Shown here piece after piece: positions 48,522 to 60,800 of a DNA stretch of 64,000 bases. This DNA is from Boesenbergia rotunda. Lineage: Eukaryota; Streptophyta; Magnoliopsida; Zingiberales; Zingiberaceae. The position numbers and the translations under genes are program-made. Position 1 is the stretch's first letter, and each line of letters begins with the position of its first letter. The stretch lies in the NCBI GenBank assembly GCA_024364735.1, contig JAGFNQ010000872.1, positions 310,001-374,000 of the forward strand, written 5' to 3'. The notes below the pieces were generated by a model. That model was not told the origin of the DNA. It did no database searches and worked only from the letters and a program-made list of their open reading frames with translations.

Positions 48522-50940
48522 TCAGGTGGAAATATCTATATAGGTGCTTTGAATTTTTTTTAAAAAATTTGTAATTTGAATAAATTTGATGTTGAACTGT
48601 TCGAGATCGATGGCAAAAGATGATTCGCTTGTCCCACTGCCCTCATCGAACTGTTCGAGATTCAACCTGCATGTAGTGGATGATATTGATTGATGAAATC
48701 CAATGGTAACACTTTCACTTTTATAGAGTTCTCCCTTCCGTGTATAATTCGTAAGAAAGAAATTTTGAGTCTAGATCATCCATCGCGGGCATGCTGTCTA
48801 ATTTATCCTGATAATCGATAGAAAATTTTTATGATACCAGATCGATTATCTCAAATTCGTCTACTATCTAGTTTAATATTTTTGTAAGAATGAAAATTCT
48901 GATTTATATAATTTTTCAATTGATAAAATTTTCAAACAAAAAAAACGTCCTAAATTATATAAATAGTTTAAACAATTTTTTTAAGAAAAAACAATAAAAG
49001 GGCGTCTATTAGATATTTTGTATCTTTCAGTGCGACAAATCTACTACTTCATTTAATCACAATTAAGATATAATAATATTATTATATTAAAATACTCGAT
49101 CGAAATTAATTTAATATTTAAAAATTATTTTAAATTAGTTAAAATCATTTTTTTAAATTATAGCAGTTACTTATTAAAATAGTATTATATTCACTATGAC
49201 ATATATATAGCTGTATTGTTATTGTAATAGCTCCTTGGTAATTGTATGTTTGGTCAAAGAGTTTCTACTGTATATGTAATTTATATTATTATAAAATGAT
49301 AAAAATATCTTTATAATTAAATTTAAATAATTTTATTCTTGCTCTTAATTAAATCAAATTAATCCAAACTAAATTAAACATAATCTAATTAAATAAGATC
49401 AAATTGTATTCTTCCTTATAACGTTGTAGCAACTATTTATTATATATTTTAGTATGAAAATCTGACTATTTTATTTTAATCAAAATTAATATATAAAAAT
49501 AGTATTATATTAAAATACTTGATTAAAATTATGTCAAATTGATCATTTTTTTTAAATTATAGCAGTTTTTTATTACAATAGTATGGTATTAACTGTTACA
49601 CATTATAACAAATATCATAATTGTTATAATGTATAACAATTAATCATAGTTGTTATAATAATATTATATGTAAAAATTATTATATTGTAGTAGCTAGTAT
49701 AAATTTAGCATAGTGTAGTAATTATTTTATAACTATTATATATTATAGTAACTAATCATAATTATTATAATAAGTTGAAAACAAGATATTCTGTTAATTA
49801 AGTTGATAATTTTTATAAAAGCAACATTTGTTTCCCCAGAACAAGATATCATGAAAAAGTCTTTATAAATTAGGAATTTAAAATCCGAAATTTAATTGTG
49901 ATGTGTTATTAGAAATTTATCTTTTTAATGAATAATGGATCTAAATATACTGGCTATTAGGATAAGAGACTGCTTCTCCGATTTAATTTAACTGTCGAAC
50001 CGAGTGCGTTAATCATTGTTTATATATTTTTTTAAAAAAATTAACAATTGAATGTCATCATAAAAAATTAAATATTAATAAAATTTATTTTTTAAATAAT
50101 ATTATTATACATTCACTTTTATATTTATATATACTGAGAAGTTTATTTTAATAGGGTATTTTTCAAAGGTCAGCAAATAGTCTTTTTAGTCATACATAGA
50201 TCCGAACAAATTAAATTTGTTTTTGGTAAAAAAAAATAAAAGGTATTTTTTTACTTTTATTATCATTAAAAAGGGATCTTAAGTTTTAAAAATATTAAAG
50301 TAATATTCTATAAAGTGATCTTTATTATTACACGTGGTAGTATTATATCAAAATATACTTTTGTAATATCATCTAAACTAGTTAAAATTTCTCACTTGGG
50401 TAAATCCAGTCGCATAGTGTTAAGTATATTATAATAATTTTAAATAAAATCGACTTTGACTAAAATTGCTAGAATAGGGAGAAGTTTTATTTAAATTTGT
50501 TATCGAAAATGTTTTGAGTTTCAAAAAAAAAAATACTCAATTTTTTTAAGAAAAATGGTAGGAAGAGTGAAAATGGGGGAGTGAATGGTAGAGTAAATGA
50601 CGTGGCATTTTACATACAGCGATTTTCGACGGGTTCACCGTGCCCTCAGGGTATAATTTGATTCGGGACGGCGACCGAAGATCATCGATGATGTCCAAAC
50701 GATAATTAAACATGTGTATATAAAATATCACATCATTCGCTCTACATTCACTCTCCAATTTTTATTCTCCCTGTCATTTTTCTTTTTTAATTATCTCATT
50801 TCGTGGCCATAATTTTGCCATCTCCTTCATTCCTTGCTTCACTGCCACTCGAGCACAAATTCCACCAACCGAACGCCGATGCCAAGGATTTGTTCTGTTT
50901 GAGTTGATGGCGCACTCGTCCCTGCCGCAAGTTCGCCTCG
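48522..50940. other. AT-rich spacer with degenerate tandem repeat and SINE fragment
   Basis: A SINE-family fragment lies at about 48765-48870. From about 49070 to 49760 the sequence is a decayed AT-rich repeat: the block tattatattaaaatactcgat...aaattatagcag (49075-49170) recurs at 49503-49570, followed by many ttataatg/tagtaac variants. A copy of the dispersed foldback-arm family lies at about 50610-50715. The final 200 bp form the EH gene promoter/leader. No gene is seen. Confidence 0.6.
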
Positions 50941-53900
50941 ATGTTGCGCTTCGCTCGCGGCCTCTGCTCCCGCCTCCGCCGCCGCGGTCGCGCCCTCGCC
51001 ACCATGGCCCCCTCCGCACCGAACGTCGACGGCCGACTCGGCGAAGGCATCGCGCATCGCACCGTCTTCGTGAACGGCATCAACATGCACGTTTCGGAAA
51101 AGGGCGACGGGCCGGTTGTCCTCCTCCTCCACGGCTTCCCGGAGTTGTGGTACACCTGGCGTCACCAGATGCACCACCTCGCCGCGCTAGGGTATCGTGC
51201 CGTCGCGCCCGATCTCCGCGGCTTCGGCGACACCGACGCCCCGGCCGACGCCAAGGATTACTCTATTTTTCATATTGTCGGCGATCTGATTGAGCTCATT
51301 GATAACCTCGGCCAAGATCAGGTTGTTCCGTTGCTTTTTTGTTCTCTTGCTCCCCTCCCAAAGCCCCAATTCTCGCTGTTGGCCTGACATTGTGTTTTTG
51401 GTGAGTGCACATCAGGTGTTTGTCGTGGGGCATGACTGGCGTTCAATTGTCGCGTGGAATCTGGGTATGTTCCGGCCGGACAAGGTGAGGGCGATGGTGA
51501 ATCTGAGCCAGGCATTCACCCCTCGGAATCCAGCAAGGAAGTCACTTGAGTACCTGAGGTCTGCATTCGGAGATGATTACTACATCTGCAGATTCCAGGT
51601 ATCAATTCGTCGTTTCAATATCGATCGATAAGTTACTATTCATGCCCTTCCATTCGAGTGACAAAAGCCGAAACGCTCGCCCTCAGCACCCCCGCAGTCC
51701 GTCTCAGACCACGGAGGAGATAAATCACGATGACTGAGAAGATAAGAGGTTGGGGGAGAGATTTTTTACACAGGGTGCAGGGATTCACGCCCCACCGACT
51801 TCATGGTTTGAATCCAGACAATATATCAACCCTTATCATCTCAGCTATGCTCGTGATATGCCCTTCCATTCCAGACCGGATCCTCTGTACCAACTTCTCC
51901 CCTGTACCCGTGTACCAACTCGCCGGCGATCGCCGGCGAGTCGTCCGATCGACGATCGGACACCACCAATAATTTTTGATCGTCGTTCCGAATAAGATGA
52001 TATCCTCGGAGAACGGTGTACCCGTCGGGTATCGCCGCAATTGTGATGTTACCGTATTCACCGTCGAATCCGACGAGACGTCTGATGCGACGATTTCGAC
52101 GGGTTCACTGTTCTCCGAGGATATCATCTTATTCGGAACGACGATAAAAAATTATTGATGGTGTCCGATCGTCGATCGGACGACTTGCCGGCGATCGCCA
52201 GCGAGTTGGTACACGGGTACAGGGGAGAAGTTGGTACAGAGGATCCGATCTCCTTCCATTCGAGCTTCAATGTTGTCAAGTCATTATTCGTCCTCTCAAT
52301 TAGTTCGCTTTTTTGGAATTGCCAACTCACTGCATCTATTTTTTTTTTATAATTCACAAATCATGCACCTTCCAAGTTACCATATTTTTTTTTCCTTTCT
52401 GATTCTCTCAACGATTGAAATTTTATAATTTTTGACAGATAAGGTTGTGTGATCTAATTAAAAAATTGTTTAGGATTGAAATGAACTGTCTTGAAGACAC
52501 AAAGGTCGTGTGTCTCAAAAACATCTTGATAATTTTCTTAGACTTCAAAACCAAAATTAAAGGTAGATTTGGACTCCCCACACTCTTAGAGCACATCTCG
52601 GATCTTAGATGACCAATTGAGTTGTCATAGGCCATAAAAGTGTTCTGGCTCAAGACATCTTGATGTCTTCCACGACCTCTGAAGGTAATTGAGACTATAT
52701 TAGCACTCTCCATATTCGGAGGAGCACATTTCAGATATTAATGATCAATATTTTAGGTCATTAAATAGTTTTCGCTCAAAACTGAGTACTAGTTTTGGGT
52801 CAAAACTATTTGATAACCTCTACAACTCCAAATCATAAACTAAAATTAGATTTAGACTACACACTCTTCGGAACATATATTAAATCTTAGATGTGCAATA
52901 TGAATTATTTTGATTATAGACTAAAATGGCTTAAATCACAAACTAAGATTATAATCAAACTCCCCACACTCTCTGGAACACACTTTAATGAGCTAAGACA
53001 ACATTATATATGTCCCTAAGATTGCGAAAATATTGTTTTAGTTTTGGTTTTGAAGTTTAGGAATGCCATCAAGGTGTTATGAGCCGAACTAGCCTGATAG
53101 TCCAAAGCAATCCATTTCAAGTCAAAATAATTTTCCGGACGGATCTAATCTCTGCTGTGAATTCAATCTCTTGAATTTAAATGATACCTTTAGTTGTTAA
53201 AAATAGAAAGATAAAGAACAACTTTGGTGAAGTTAGGGGTATTTAGGATATAGACACTTAAAAATAGAAAAAGAAAAGGAGAGCCTTTTGGGAAGATGCC
53301 TGATTTGGGAATCCCCTCCCACTCCACACTGAAAGTGGTCGAAGGATCTTGTTTTTTCTATTTTACTTAAATTTAAATGACAACCTTGAACTACTATCTT
53401 CTTTGTCAAGGCTAGATAGATAGAATTTGATGATAATCTTATTGGAAAATTGCCAGTCTGTTTCCTCTTTACATTTGTTCTGTTCCTTTTTCAAGATCTT
53501 TCTCTGTATCAAAGCTACATAAAGTTCAGAAATAAACATAAATGCCTTTTAATATCTTTAATTGTAACTACAATGTAGGAACCTGGAAAAATAGAAGCAG
53601 AATTCGCTAGCTATGGCACTGCATGGGTTCTCAAGAAATTTTTGACATATTGTAATCCAGGCCCTTTCTACATTACCAAAGATCAAGGATGGAGTATACC
53701 TGTTTCTGAAATCTTTTTGCCTTCTTGGCTTTCTGAATCTGACATTGACTACTATTCTAACAAATATGAGAAGACTGGTTTCACTGGAGGGTTGAACTAT
53801 TATCGAGCTCTTGACCTGTAAGTTATCTATAATTTCTGCTCTATACTGTAAATGCATCCATCCTCCTTAGGAATCCATCAAATATAAGTTCAATGAATGA

Positions 53901-54241
53901 TCAGAACTATAGGTGTTAGATCATATATTTAAAAAACTGCTGCAGCAATATTTTGAAGCATATTAGAGCTAAATACTGATGGAATTAAGATTAGGAACTG
54001 GGACCTTACCGCACCATGGACTAATGCGCGCATAAATGTACCTGTAAAGTTCATCATCGGTGATCTAGACTTGACCTATCACGCACCTGGTGCCCAAGAC
54101 TTCATACACAAGGGCGGTTTGAAGAATTTTGTACCATCACTCAAGGAAGTAGTTGTCATGAAAGGAGTAGGTCACTTCATCAATGAGGAGAAACCTGATG
54201 AAATCAATGAGCACATTTCAGATTTCATCAAGAGTTTTTGA
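50941..54241 (+). CDS. Soluble epoxide hydrolase (alpha/beta-hydrolase)
   Basis: Four exons join in phase: 50941-51321, 51416-51598, 53579-53817 and 53995-54241. They give 349 aa, or 328 aa if the second ATG (51004) is used. The latter is closer to the usual 310-320 aa, and the extra N-terminal 21 residues are Arg-rich. The fold is clear: oxyanion loop HGFP (64-67), nucleophile Asp134, lid tyrosines Tyr183 (DDYYICRF) and Tyr262/263 (GLNYYRAL), acid Asp293 in GDLDLTYH and His328 in GVGHFINEE. These enzymes hydrolyse fatty-acid and other epoxides to diols. The elbow is GHDWRS instead of the family's GHDWGA, so a small residue is replaced by Arg136. Activity may be altered. Intron 2 (about 2 kb) carries a foldback transposon. 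Confidence 0.92.
51878..52246. mobile_element. Foldback element in EH intron 2 (MULE-like)
   Basis: The two arms are nearly perfect inverted repeats of more than 140 bp: ggatcctctgtaccaacttc at 51878 and its complement ending at 52246. Within each arm are gtccgatcgacgatcgg and gaataagatgatatcc. A direct repeat ccttccattc flanks the element (51862-51871 and 52252-52261). A 9-10 bp duplication fits a Mutator-like origin, but a third copy of the 10-mer at 51646 makes this uncertain. The centre (about 52015-52100) is a short unique spacer. No coding capacity exists. Confidence 0.75.
52440..53020. repeat. Degenerate repeat array in EH intron 2
   Basis: A motif like aaaattagatttggactccccacactct-t-ggaacaca recurs at about 52553, 52680, 52848 and 52955 with heavy drift. 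Between copies are variants of atcttagatgaccaatt and tcaaaactatttgataacct. The spacing is irregular (about 110-170 bp). No coding or structural role is visible. Confidence 0.55.
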
Positions 54242-55914
54242 TATTCAGCTTTGATATCTGCATTTGATTAGAAGTTGTTGTCGGGTCTCATGATTTATGC
54301 TCTAATGCAGCTTAAGATGCCCTGAATGATTGTATTTGTGTTTGTTAATACACTGGAGGTAGGTCAGCCAGCCTCTTTTTACTAAAACATGAGCGTTTGA
54401 ACTGATACTCCTTAGTGAATAAATACATGTTTGGAGTGGCCGTTAATGTGAATTTTTTACCCATGGGTACTTCGGTATATGTCCCAACAGAAGATTGAAC
54501 TGTAACACTCTCTTGAGCTCCGCTACGCCTTAAACGATGCGCCATGCCCATGGGAGCAATGATAATTTCCAAGGGAAAATATTGGGGAAGGATCTTCATG
54601 AACTGCAAGGGATGATACAGCTAATTTAGACTCCTTGGTGGGTCAGCCTAATCTGATTGTTTCTTCTGGGTCTGTTTGGCCTAATCAACTTACTCCGGCA
54701 CTCTGATCAACCTAATTAGCTTCTTCAGCCTAACTAAACCTATCTGATCGATTACCTACCTTGCCTAATTTCTCTAGTTTGACAAGGCCTACTAAGCTAA
54801 CTAACTTGTTAGTCTTCAAACCGATTGTCATAACTCTAGACCACTTGCTCCGCCAAACCAACCAACTTGGTCATTTGAATGAACTGGCTCAACTAACTTT
54901 TTTGACTTGTCTACATTGTTTGACTCGACCAATATGCTAGACCTTTCTAACTCCCTCAACTCGCCTAATCTGATCAACTTGTTTGGTCTGATGATACCAA
55001 CTAGATCGCCAATTTGGCTGGACTAGGAAAAAGAAGTATATCAATAAGAGTAAAACAAACAAACTTACTTCTGGATAGGGAACATAACTTCCATTTAATA
55101 ATGAGTCGTTTTACTTCATCAAATGATTTTTTTATATAAAAAAAAATAGAGAATATTTTCCCCAAAACAAACAAAGTCTAAATTAGGTCAGGTTTGAAAA
55201 TTTAGCCTACATGCGGTTGATGGAAATGAGGAAAACATTAGTGAAGAATGCAAGTCAATCTTAAGATTAATATTGTTGAAGCATACAAGTCAAGCACGAC
55301 TTTGTTTTTCCAAGGCGAGTAGCCGGTGAAGAAGGATAATTAACTCCGTTTACTTTGGATAATCACCACCTTTTATTCTCTGACTATTTTCTTCATTCCC
55401 AGTACTGATGGAAGGAACAGAGAAGCCTAAGATCAGACCTTTCATGGCTGAGTCATGCAGTTTAATTATCAGTTTAGGTAAGAATCAGATGATCCACCCG
55501 ACTTCGTAGAAATTTTTCACTCTGTCATTTATAATAAATGGAGAAGTATAATTTGGTTAATCGTACTTCATCCGGCCGGAATGGCGGCTAACAAAAGATA
55601 CCAAACTTTAGGTCTGATTTCGGTGAATTCTTGATGGAAATGCATGCATGCGATGACAAAACATAATGCCTGTCTTTGTCTCACGTTACTTTCGTTGTCT
55701 GCTTTGGGAGTCTTCCTCCTTCCTGATGCGACGACCGAAATTGGACATTTGGAATTCGAACGTCAGCTGCAGGCAGGTTTCACATGCATCGATCGTTTCC
55801 ATCTTACGGGTCAGATATATGCTCTGGCTCCGTAGACAAAACCAAATAATTGAGACTTACATGATGCATCATCGGTGCTCTCTCTCTCTCGCACAAGATT
55901 TTCTTCTTGGACAT
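54242..55914. other. Spacer downstream of EH
   Basis: The first 120 bp are likely the 3' UTR of the EH gene. The stretch 54620-55010 is a low-complexity repeat rich in gcctaactaa, gatcaacctaa and aacttgttagtc variants with no open frame of note. From 55020 the sequence is ordinary AT-rich DNA. The frames at about 55640-55840 match no family I know. Confidence 0.5.
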
Positions 55915-56115
55915 GTGCCCAGGGGATATGGTACAGCGGTAAGACGATTAATCATTATCTTTGGTATTTATAGTTCGATCCCTAGCCACGATGTATTTTA
56001 CAAGAATTTTTTTTTTTCAAATGGGACGCGAACTCTAGGATGTTGAATTTTTAGACCGTCCGATGAAAAATTTCTATGGGATCAAATTGATTACCTCAAA
56101 TGCGTATGTTATCTA
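55915..56115 (+). mobile_element. tRNA-derived SINE
   Basis: The head holds a perfect polymerase III A box TGGTACAGCGG (55929-55939; consensus TRGYNNARNGG) and a B box GTTCGATCC (55973-55981), spaced as in a tRNA gene. The sequence cannot fold as a normal tRNA with an acceptor stem. The body follows: gggacgcgaactctagga, ttagaccgtccgatgaaaaa, tttctatgggatcaaattga. The same body without the head occurs at about nine other places in the window. A clean poly-A tail or target duplication was not resolved. Confidence 0.7.
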
Positions 56116-56164
56116 ATGTAACATTCTTATTTGTACTGGACACGTAGCTTTAATTGGAGACTAA

Positions 56165-56378
56165 GGGGGCGCTTGGTATAAATTTGGGAATAGGAATAGT
56201 AATGGATTTGATTAAGGAGTTTATGAGTTTGATGATAACCTAGTGGGGGTGGGTTATGAAATCAAGGGTATCATATCCTTATTTTAATTCTGATTCCCGT
56301 ATACCAAGCATCATCAATGGGAATGAAATAGATTTTATTCCTATTCCCATCTTCTAAACTCGTTTACCAAGCGCCCCC
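56165..56378. mobile_element. Tourist-like (PIF/Harbinger) MITE, 214 bp
   Basis: The termini are perfect 14-bp inverted repeats: gggggcgcttggta at the left and taccaagcgccccc at the right, with further imperfect pairing inwards (gggaataggaata and its complement). The flanking trinucleotides taa (56162-56164 and 56379-56381) are the typical TWA target duplication of PIF/Harbinger elements. No coding sequence is present. Confidence 0.9.
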
Positions 56379-56381
56379 TAA

Positions 56382-57505
56382 ATATTGGGTATCTAATGCT
56401 GCGGTTTTGTTTTGGTATAGTGACAACATTTTTTTTTCGGTCTTTAAAAATCAAAATTTTAATTTTGGTAAATTAACAGATATTTTTTAATAAACAGTTG
56501 TTTAAAATCTAAATCGATGAGCCACCTGTTGAAACGTTTCCATTTTATTTTAATAATTAATAAAAAATTAATGAAATTAAATTGACCATCTTAAAATTAA
56601 TCGACTTAAAGAATATTTTCGATTAACGAGGTTTTTTCAATCTCGAATGATCGATCTGACCTCACGAAATATCTCACGTCAATCAAATAACAACGCAATA
56701 TTTTACTCTAAGTTGCTTGTTATTTTTTTTCCTTGGTCATTTATTCCACACTTCTTTATTCTTTGTTTACTTGTATGTATTATATATATTATGGGATTTG
56801 CTATGTCAGCAAATTAAATTTATCAAGTAAACTCCGTATAAATCTTAATCAGTTTTTCGATTTAAATTTTTTATACTTAATATTATAATCTAATTATTAA
56901 ATTCTAAAAATAAAATTTTAAACGATGTAATTATAAATTAAACAAATAAAATAAAAAATAAAAATAATGGTCTGGCTTGAAAGTTGTCAGTCCTCCTTAA
57001 CTCTTATTTTCTCAATCATCATGATTTATCTCTTCCGTATCTATTCTGGTAATGTTTCATCTTGATGCCACTTGAAAGCCGCCAGGTCCACCAGCATTCT
57101 CTGTCCCTTTCAATCGGGCAAGAGCCATCGCCCCCACCGCCGCTGGCTTCATCTCACCCTCCTGGCTCTTTCATGCCATCCTACAGCTCGACGACGATCG
57201 ACCAGCTTGTTTCGCCTTGGAATCCACATCTGCCCCAAGGTCGATCAAGCCTTCAGCTCCATCATCGTCCTTAATTTTTTCTTACTGCAAATCGGCAGCT
57301 GTTGCGCGCGACCTGTCCCCACTGCTCAACCTCCTCTCCGTCCCAATCAATTTTTCAATAATTCAAATATCTTATTAATTCTTAAGATCGGATTAATCAT
57401 TAAATAATCAATTCAATTTGGGTTTAGGGTTTAGGGTACCAATTTGAATACTCCTTGTCTAAAAAATCTACCCCCTCGCTTATCATCATTAACACCTCCC
57501 CATTC
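56382..57505. other. Spacer left of the copia element
   Basis: SINE-family fragments occur at about 56520-56610 (plus) and 56625-56690 (minus), head to head. A GC-rich block at 57060-57340 has open frames of no recognised family. The string gggtttagggtttaggg (57420-57436) contains only two telomere-type units. The last five bases, cattc (57501-57505), precede the 5' LTR. Confidence 0.5.
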
Positions 57506-57813
57506 TGTTAAATATAATGTAATTAGTAATCTTGATGTTAAGTTGGTCAATGCACTTAATGATCGTAGTAGGTGGCATGGGAAAGAGAAGTAAGTAAATG
57601 AGTATGGGAAAAAGGAGTAGAGTAAATGGGTTCTCTAGATCTTTCCTAAAGAGTCTATTTAAGGGGATTAAATCTCTAAGTGTTGTGTAGCCAAAAAAAG
57701 GCATTTTGGAGAAGAAATCAAGAGGCAGAGCAGTTAGCCAATATTTTCTTTAAAAAATCATTGTCAATATCTCTTTTCCTTGTTTCCAGAAATCCACCGC
57801 TGCCCAAATAACC
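57506..57813 (+). repeat. 5' LTR of the copia element
   Basis: The LTR begins TGTTAAATATAATG. It carries a TATA-like tctatttaagggg near 57651-57663 and is the same as 61941-62248 by eye. Identity with the 3' copy ends after ...cccaaataacc. The next bases, cccaaca, would restore a TG...CA end but are absent from the 3' copy. Confidence 0.9.
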
Positions 57814-57823
57814 CCAACAAATT

Positions 57824-57836
57824 TGGTATCAGAGCC
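57824..57836 (+). other. Primer-binding site, initiator tRNA-Met type
   Basis: TGGTATCAGAGCC lies 10 bp after the end of LTR identity and is complementary to the 3' end of plant initiator tRNA-Met, the standard primer for plant copia elements. Confidence 0.92.
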
Positions 57837-57844
57837 AACAGATC

Positions 57845-60800
57845 ATGGCTACACCTTCCAGCAGCATGTTTTTTTCCTATTCACCTAGCCAAATTCCGAT
57901 CTTTGATGGAGAGCACTATGATTATTGGAGTTCCCAAATGGAGACAATCTTTCTCTCGCAAGATTTGTGGAGTATTGTAAACAAAGGTTTTGAAGAGCGT
58001 TATCAAGAAGACAGCAGCTCGTCAAGCGATGAAGGAGATGCCACGGTAGTTAAAGAACAAGAAAAGGCGGCGAAGGAGAACATGATGAAGAATGCAATGG
58101 CGTTGCGGATCTTACAGCAATCCGTAAGCAAGACAATTTATCCGAGGCTTTATGGTCTTAAGAAGGCGAAAGAAGCATGGAGTGTCTTGAAGATGGAGTT
58201 TCAAGGCTCAGAGAAAGTTATTTCTATCAAGCTGCAAGGCTTATGGAGGGATTTTGACAACTTGGCCATGAAGGAGTCAGAAACAGTGAAAAGTTTCTTC
58301 TCGAGAGTTGTTGAAATCATGAATCAAATCAAATGTTGCGGTGATGAAGTTCCCGACAAGAAGGTCGTGGAGAAAGTGCTGAGAAGCCTACCACAGAAAT
58401 TTGAGCACGTAGTTGCTGTGATTGAAGAAACAAAGAATCTGGGAGAACTTTCTGTGTATGAGCTGATGGGTTCTCTTGAGGCACATGAAAGAAGAGTAAG
58501 TAAATACTCAACTCCTGTTGAACAAGCTTTTCAAACGAAATTAAATGTTTCAGAAAAGAAGCAAGAACAGAAGGATCGTACTGAGAACAATAGAGAGTCC
58601 TATGGGCGTGGACGTGGAGGCCGTTCTCGAGGAAGAGGCAGAGGACGAGCAGGAAACCAGTTCCGCAGTAGAGAAGAGCAATCCTGGAACAGATCTGGGA
58701 ATACAGAAGGTAATTGCTATGTTTGTAAGAAAGCCGGACATGAGTCAAAGGACTGTCGTTTCAGGTGTAGGAGATGCAGGATTCCCAATCATTCAGAAAG
58801 GGACTGCTATTACAAAGATAAACAGCAACAACAACAACAAGGTTCTCAAAGTACGGTAAATTTTTCAAAAGAAAATGAATCAAAACAAGTATTCTACTCT
58901 TGTTTCAATGCAGTACAAGATATGAATGAAGTGTGGTTTTTGGATAGCGGCTGTAGCAATCATGTGACAGGAAATAAGGAAAACTTTGTGGAGATCGACA
59001 ACAGCTACAACTCGCTGTTGGAGCTTGGAGACAGCAAAAAGATAAGAATCGAAGAAAAAGGAGTCGTTGCCGTAAAAGCCGCAAATGGTGAAGAGAAGAC
59101 AATTAATGATGTGTTTTATTCTCCAGGCATAGCTCAGAATCTTTTGAGTGTAGGACAAATGATGAAAAGAGGTTACAAGATTACCTTTGCTGATGGCCAA
59201 TGTGAGATCGTTGACAAGAATGAGAAAAGGATCGCTGTAGTAAAGATGACAGCGAATAATCTATTTCCGTTGAAGATGAATTCGTGCTTAAATATTGCAT
59301 TGAAGAGCGAAGTTATTGATGAAGCTCAGCTATGGCATCTACGATATGGGCACTTAAATCACAAGGGCCTAATGTTGTTGAAAGACAAGAAAATGGTCAT
59401 TGGCCTTCCAAGAATCCAACCTACAACAACATGCTTCTGTGAAGGATGCGTATATGGGAAACAACATCGTCTTCCTTTTCCCAAAACCTCTTGGAGAGCA
59501 AAATCCCCTCTTGAGTTGGTACATGCTGACATATGTGGTCCAACCCAAACTCCGACAATCGGTAACAGGAGATACTTTCTCTTATTTGTCGATGATTATA
59601 CTCGTATGATTTGGATATATTTTCTTGAAAAGAAATCAGAAGCATTCACTATTTTTATGAGTTTCAAAGCAAGTGCAGAGAAACAAAGCGGACATCAAAT
59701 AAAGACGTTGAGAACAGACCGCGGAGGAGAATTCATCTACAAACCATTTCTCAATTATTGCAAGGAGCAGGGCATACAACGACAGCTTACTGTAAAGTAT
59801 ACACCTCAGCAGAATGGCGTTGCTGAGAGGAAGAATAGGACCATTGTGGAGATGGCTCGAAGTATGCTTAAAGGCAAGGGTCTTCCCAATTCACTATGGG
59901 CTGAAGCTGTGAACACAACGGCCTACATCCTCAACCGATCCCCGACAAAAGCCGTTCAGAACATGACACCTTATGAAGCATGGCATAAGAAGAAGCCCGT
60001 AGTTGATCACTTGAAGGTGTTTGGATGTGTAGCATATGCACTCTCAACAAAGCAGAAGGAGAAGTTTGATGAGAAGAGTGAGAAGTTGGTCTTTATTGGT
60101 TATAGCGATGAATCAAAAGGTTATCGTTTGATTGATCCGAAAACTAACAAGCTTGTGATTTCAAGAGATGTTGTTTTTGATGAAAATGCAGCGTGGAAGT
60201 GGGAGAATGAGACTTCTCAATTTCATCCAATGTTTTCTTATCCAGAAACATCAGTAGCTGTGCCTTCCTCAAATCCCACTGATACAGCAGCAGCTAGTTC
60301 CTCAGGAACAAATTCTGAGAATGAAGCTTCTGTAGGTGAAACGCCTCCACGGAGGTATCGCTCCTTGACTGATATTTACGAACAAGCTAACTTTGCACTT
60401 GCTACATTTGAGCCACAGAATTTTGAAGAGGCTGCAAAGGAAGAGAAGTGGAGAAATGCAATGAAAGAAGAGATGTTGAGCATTGAAAAGAATGATACAT
60501 GGTCCTTGGTAAATCTTCCTAAAGGAAAAGAAGCAATAGGCTTGAAGTGGGTATTCAAAACAAAGTTCAATGAAGATGGAAGCGTACAAAAGCACAAAGC
60601 TCGTCTCGTAGCAAAGGGTTACTCACAACAGCCCGGCGTTGATTTTACAGAAACGTTCGCCCCTGTAGCCAGAATGGAGACTATTCGAAGTGTGCTAGCA
60701 CTTGCTGCACAAATGGAGCTTGAAGTGTTCCAACTCGATGTGAAGTCGGCCTTTCTCAATGGAGTACTTGAAGAGGAGGTCTATGCTCAACAACCACAAG

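Noticed and set aside
57420..57436. Telomere-like TTTAGGG units
   Set aside because: Only two units are present; this is expected by chance in AT-rich plant DNA and is not an interstitial telomere array.
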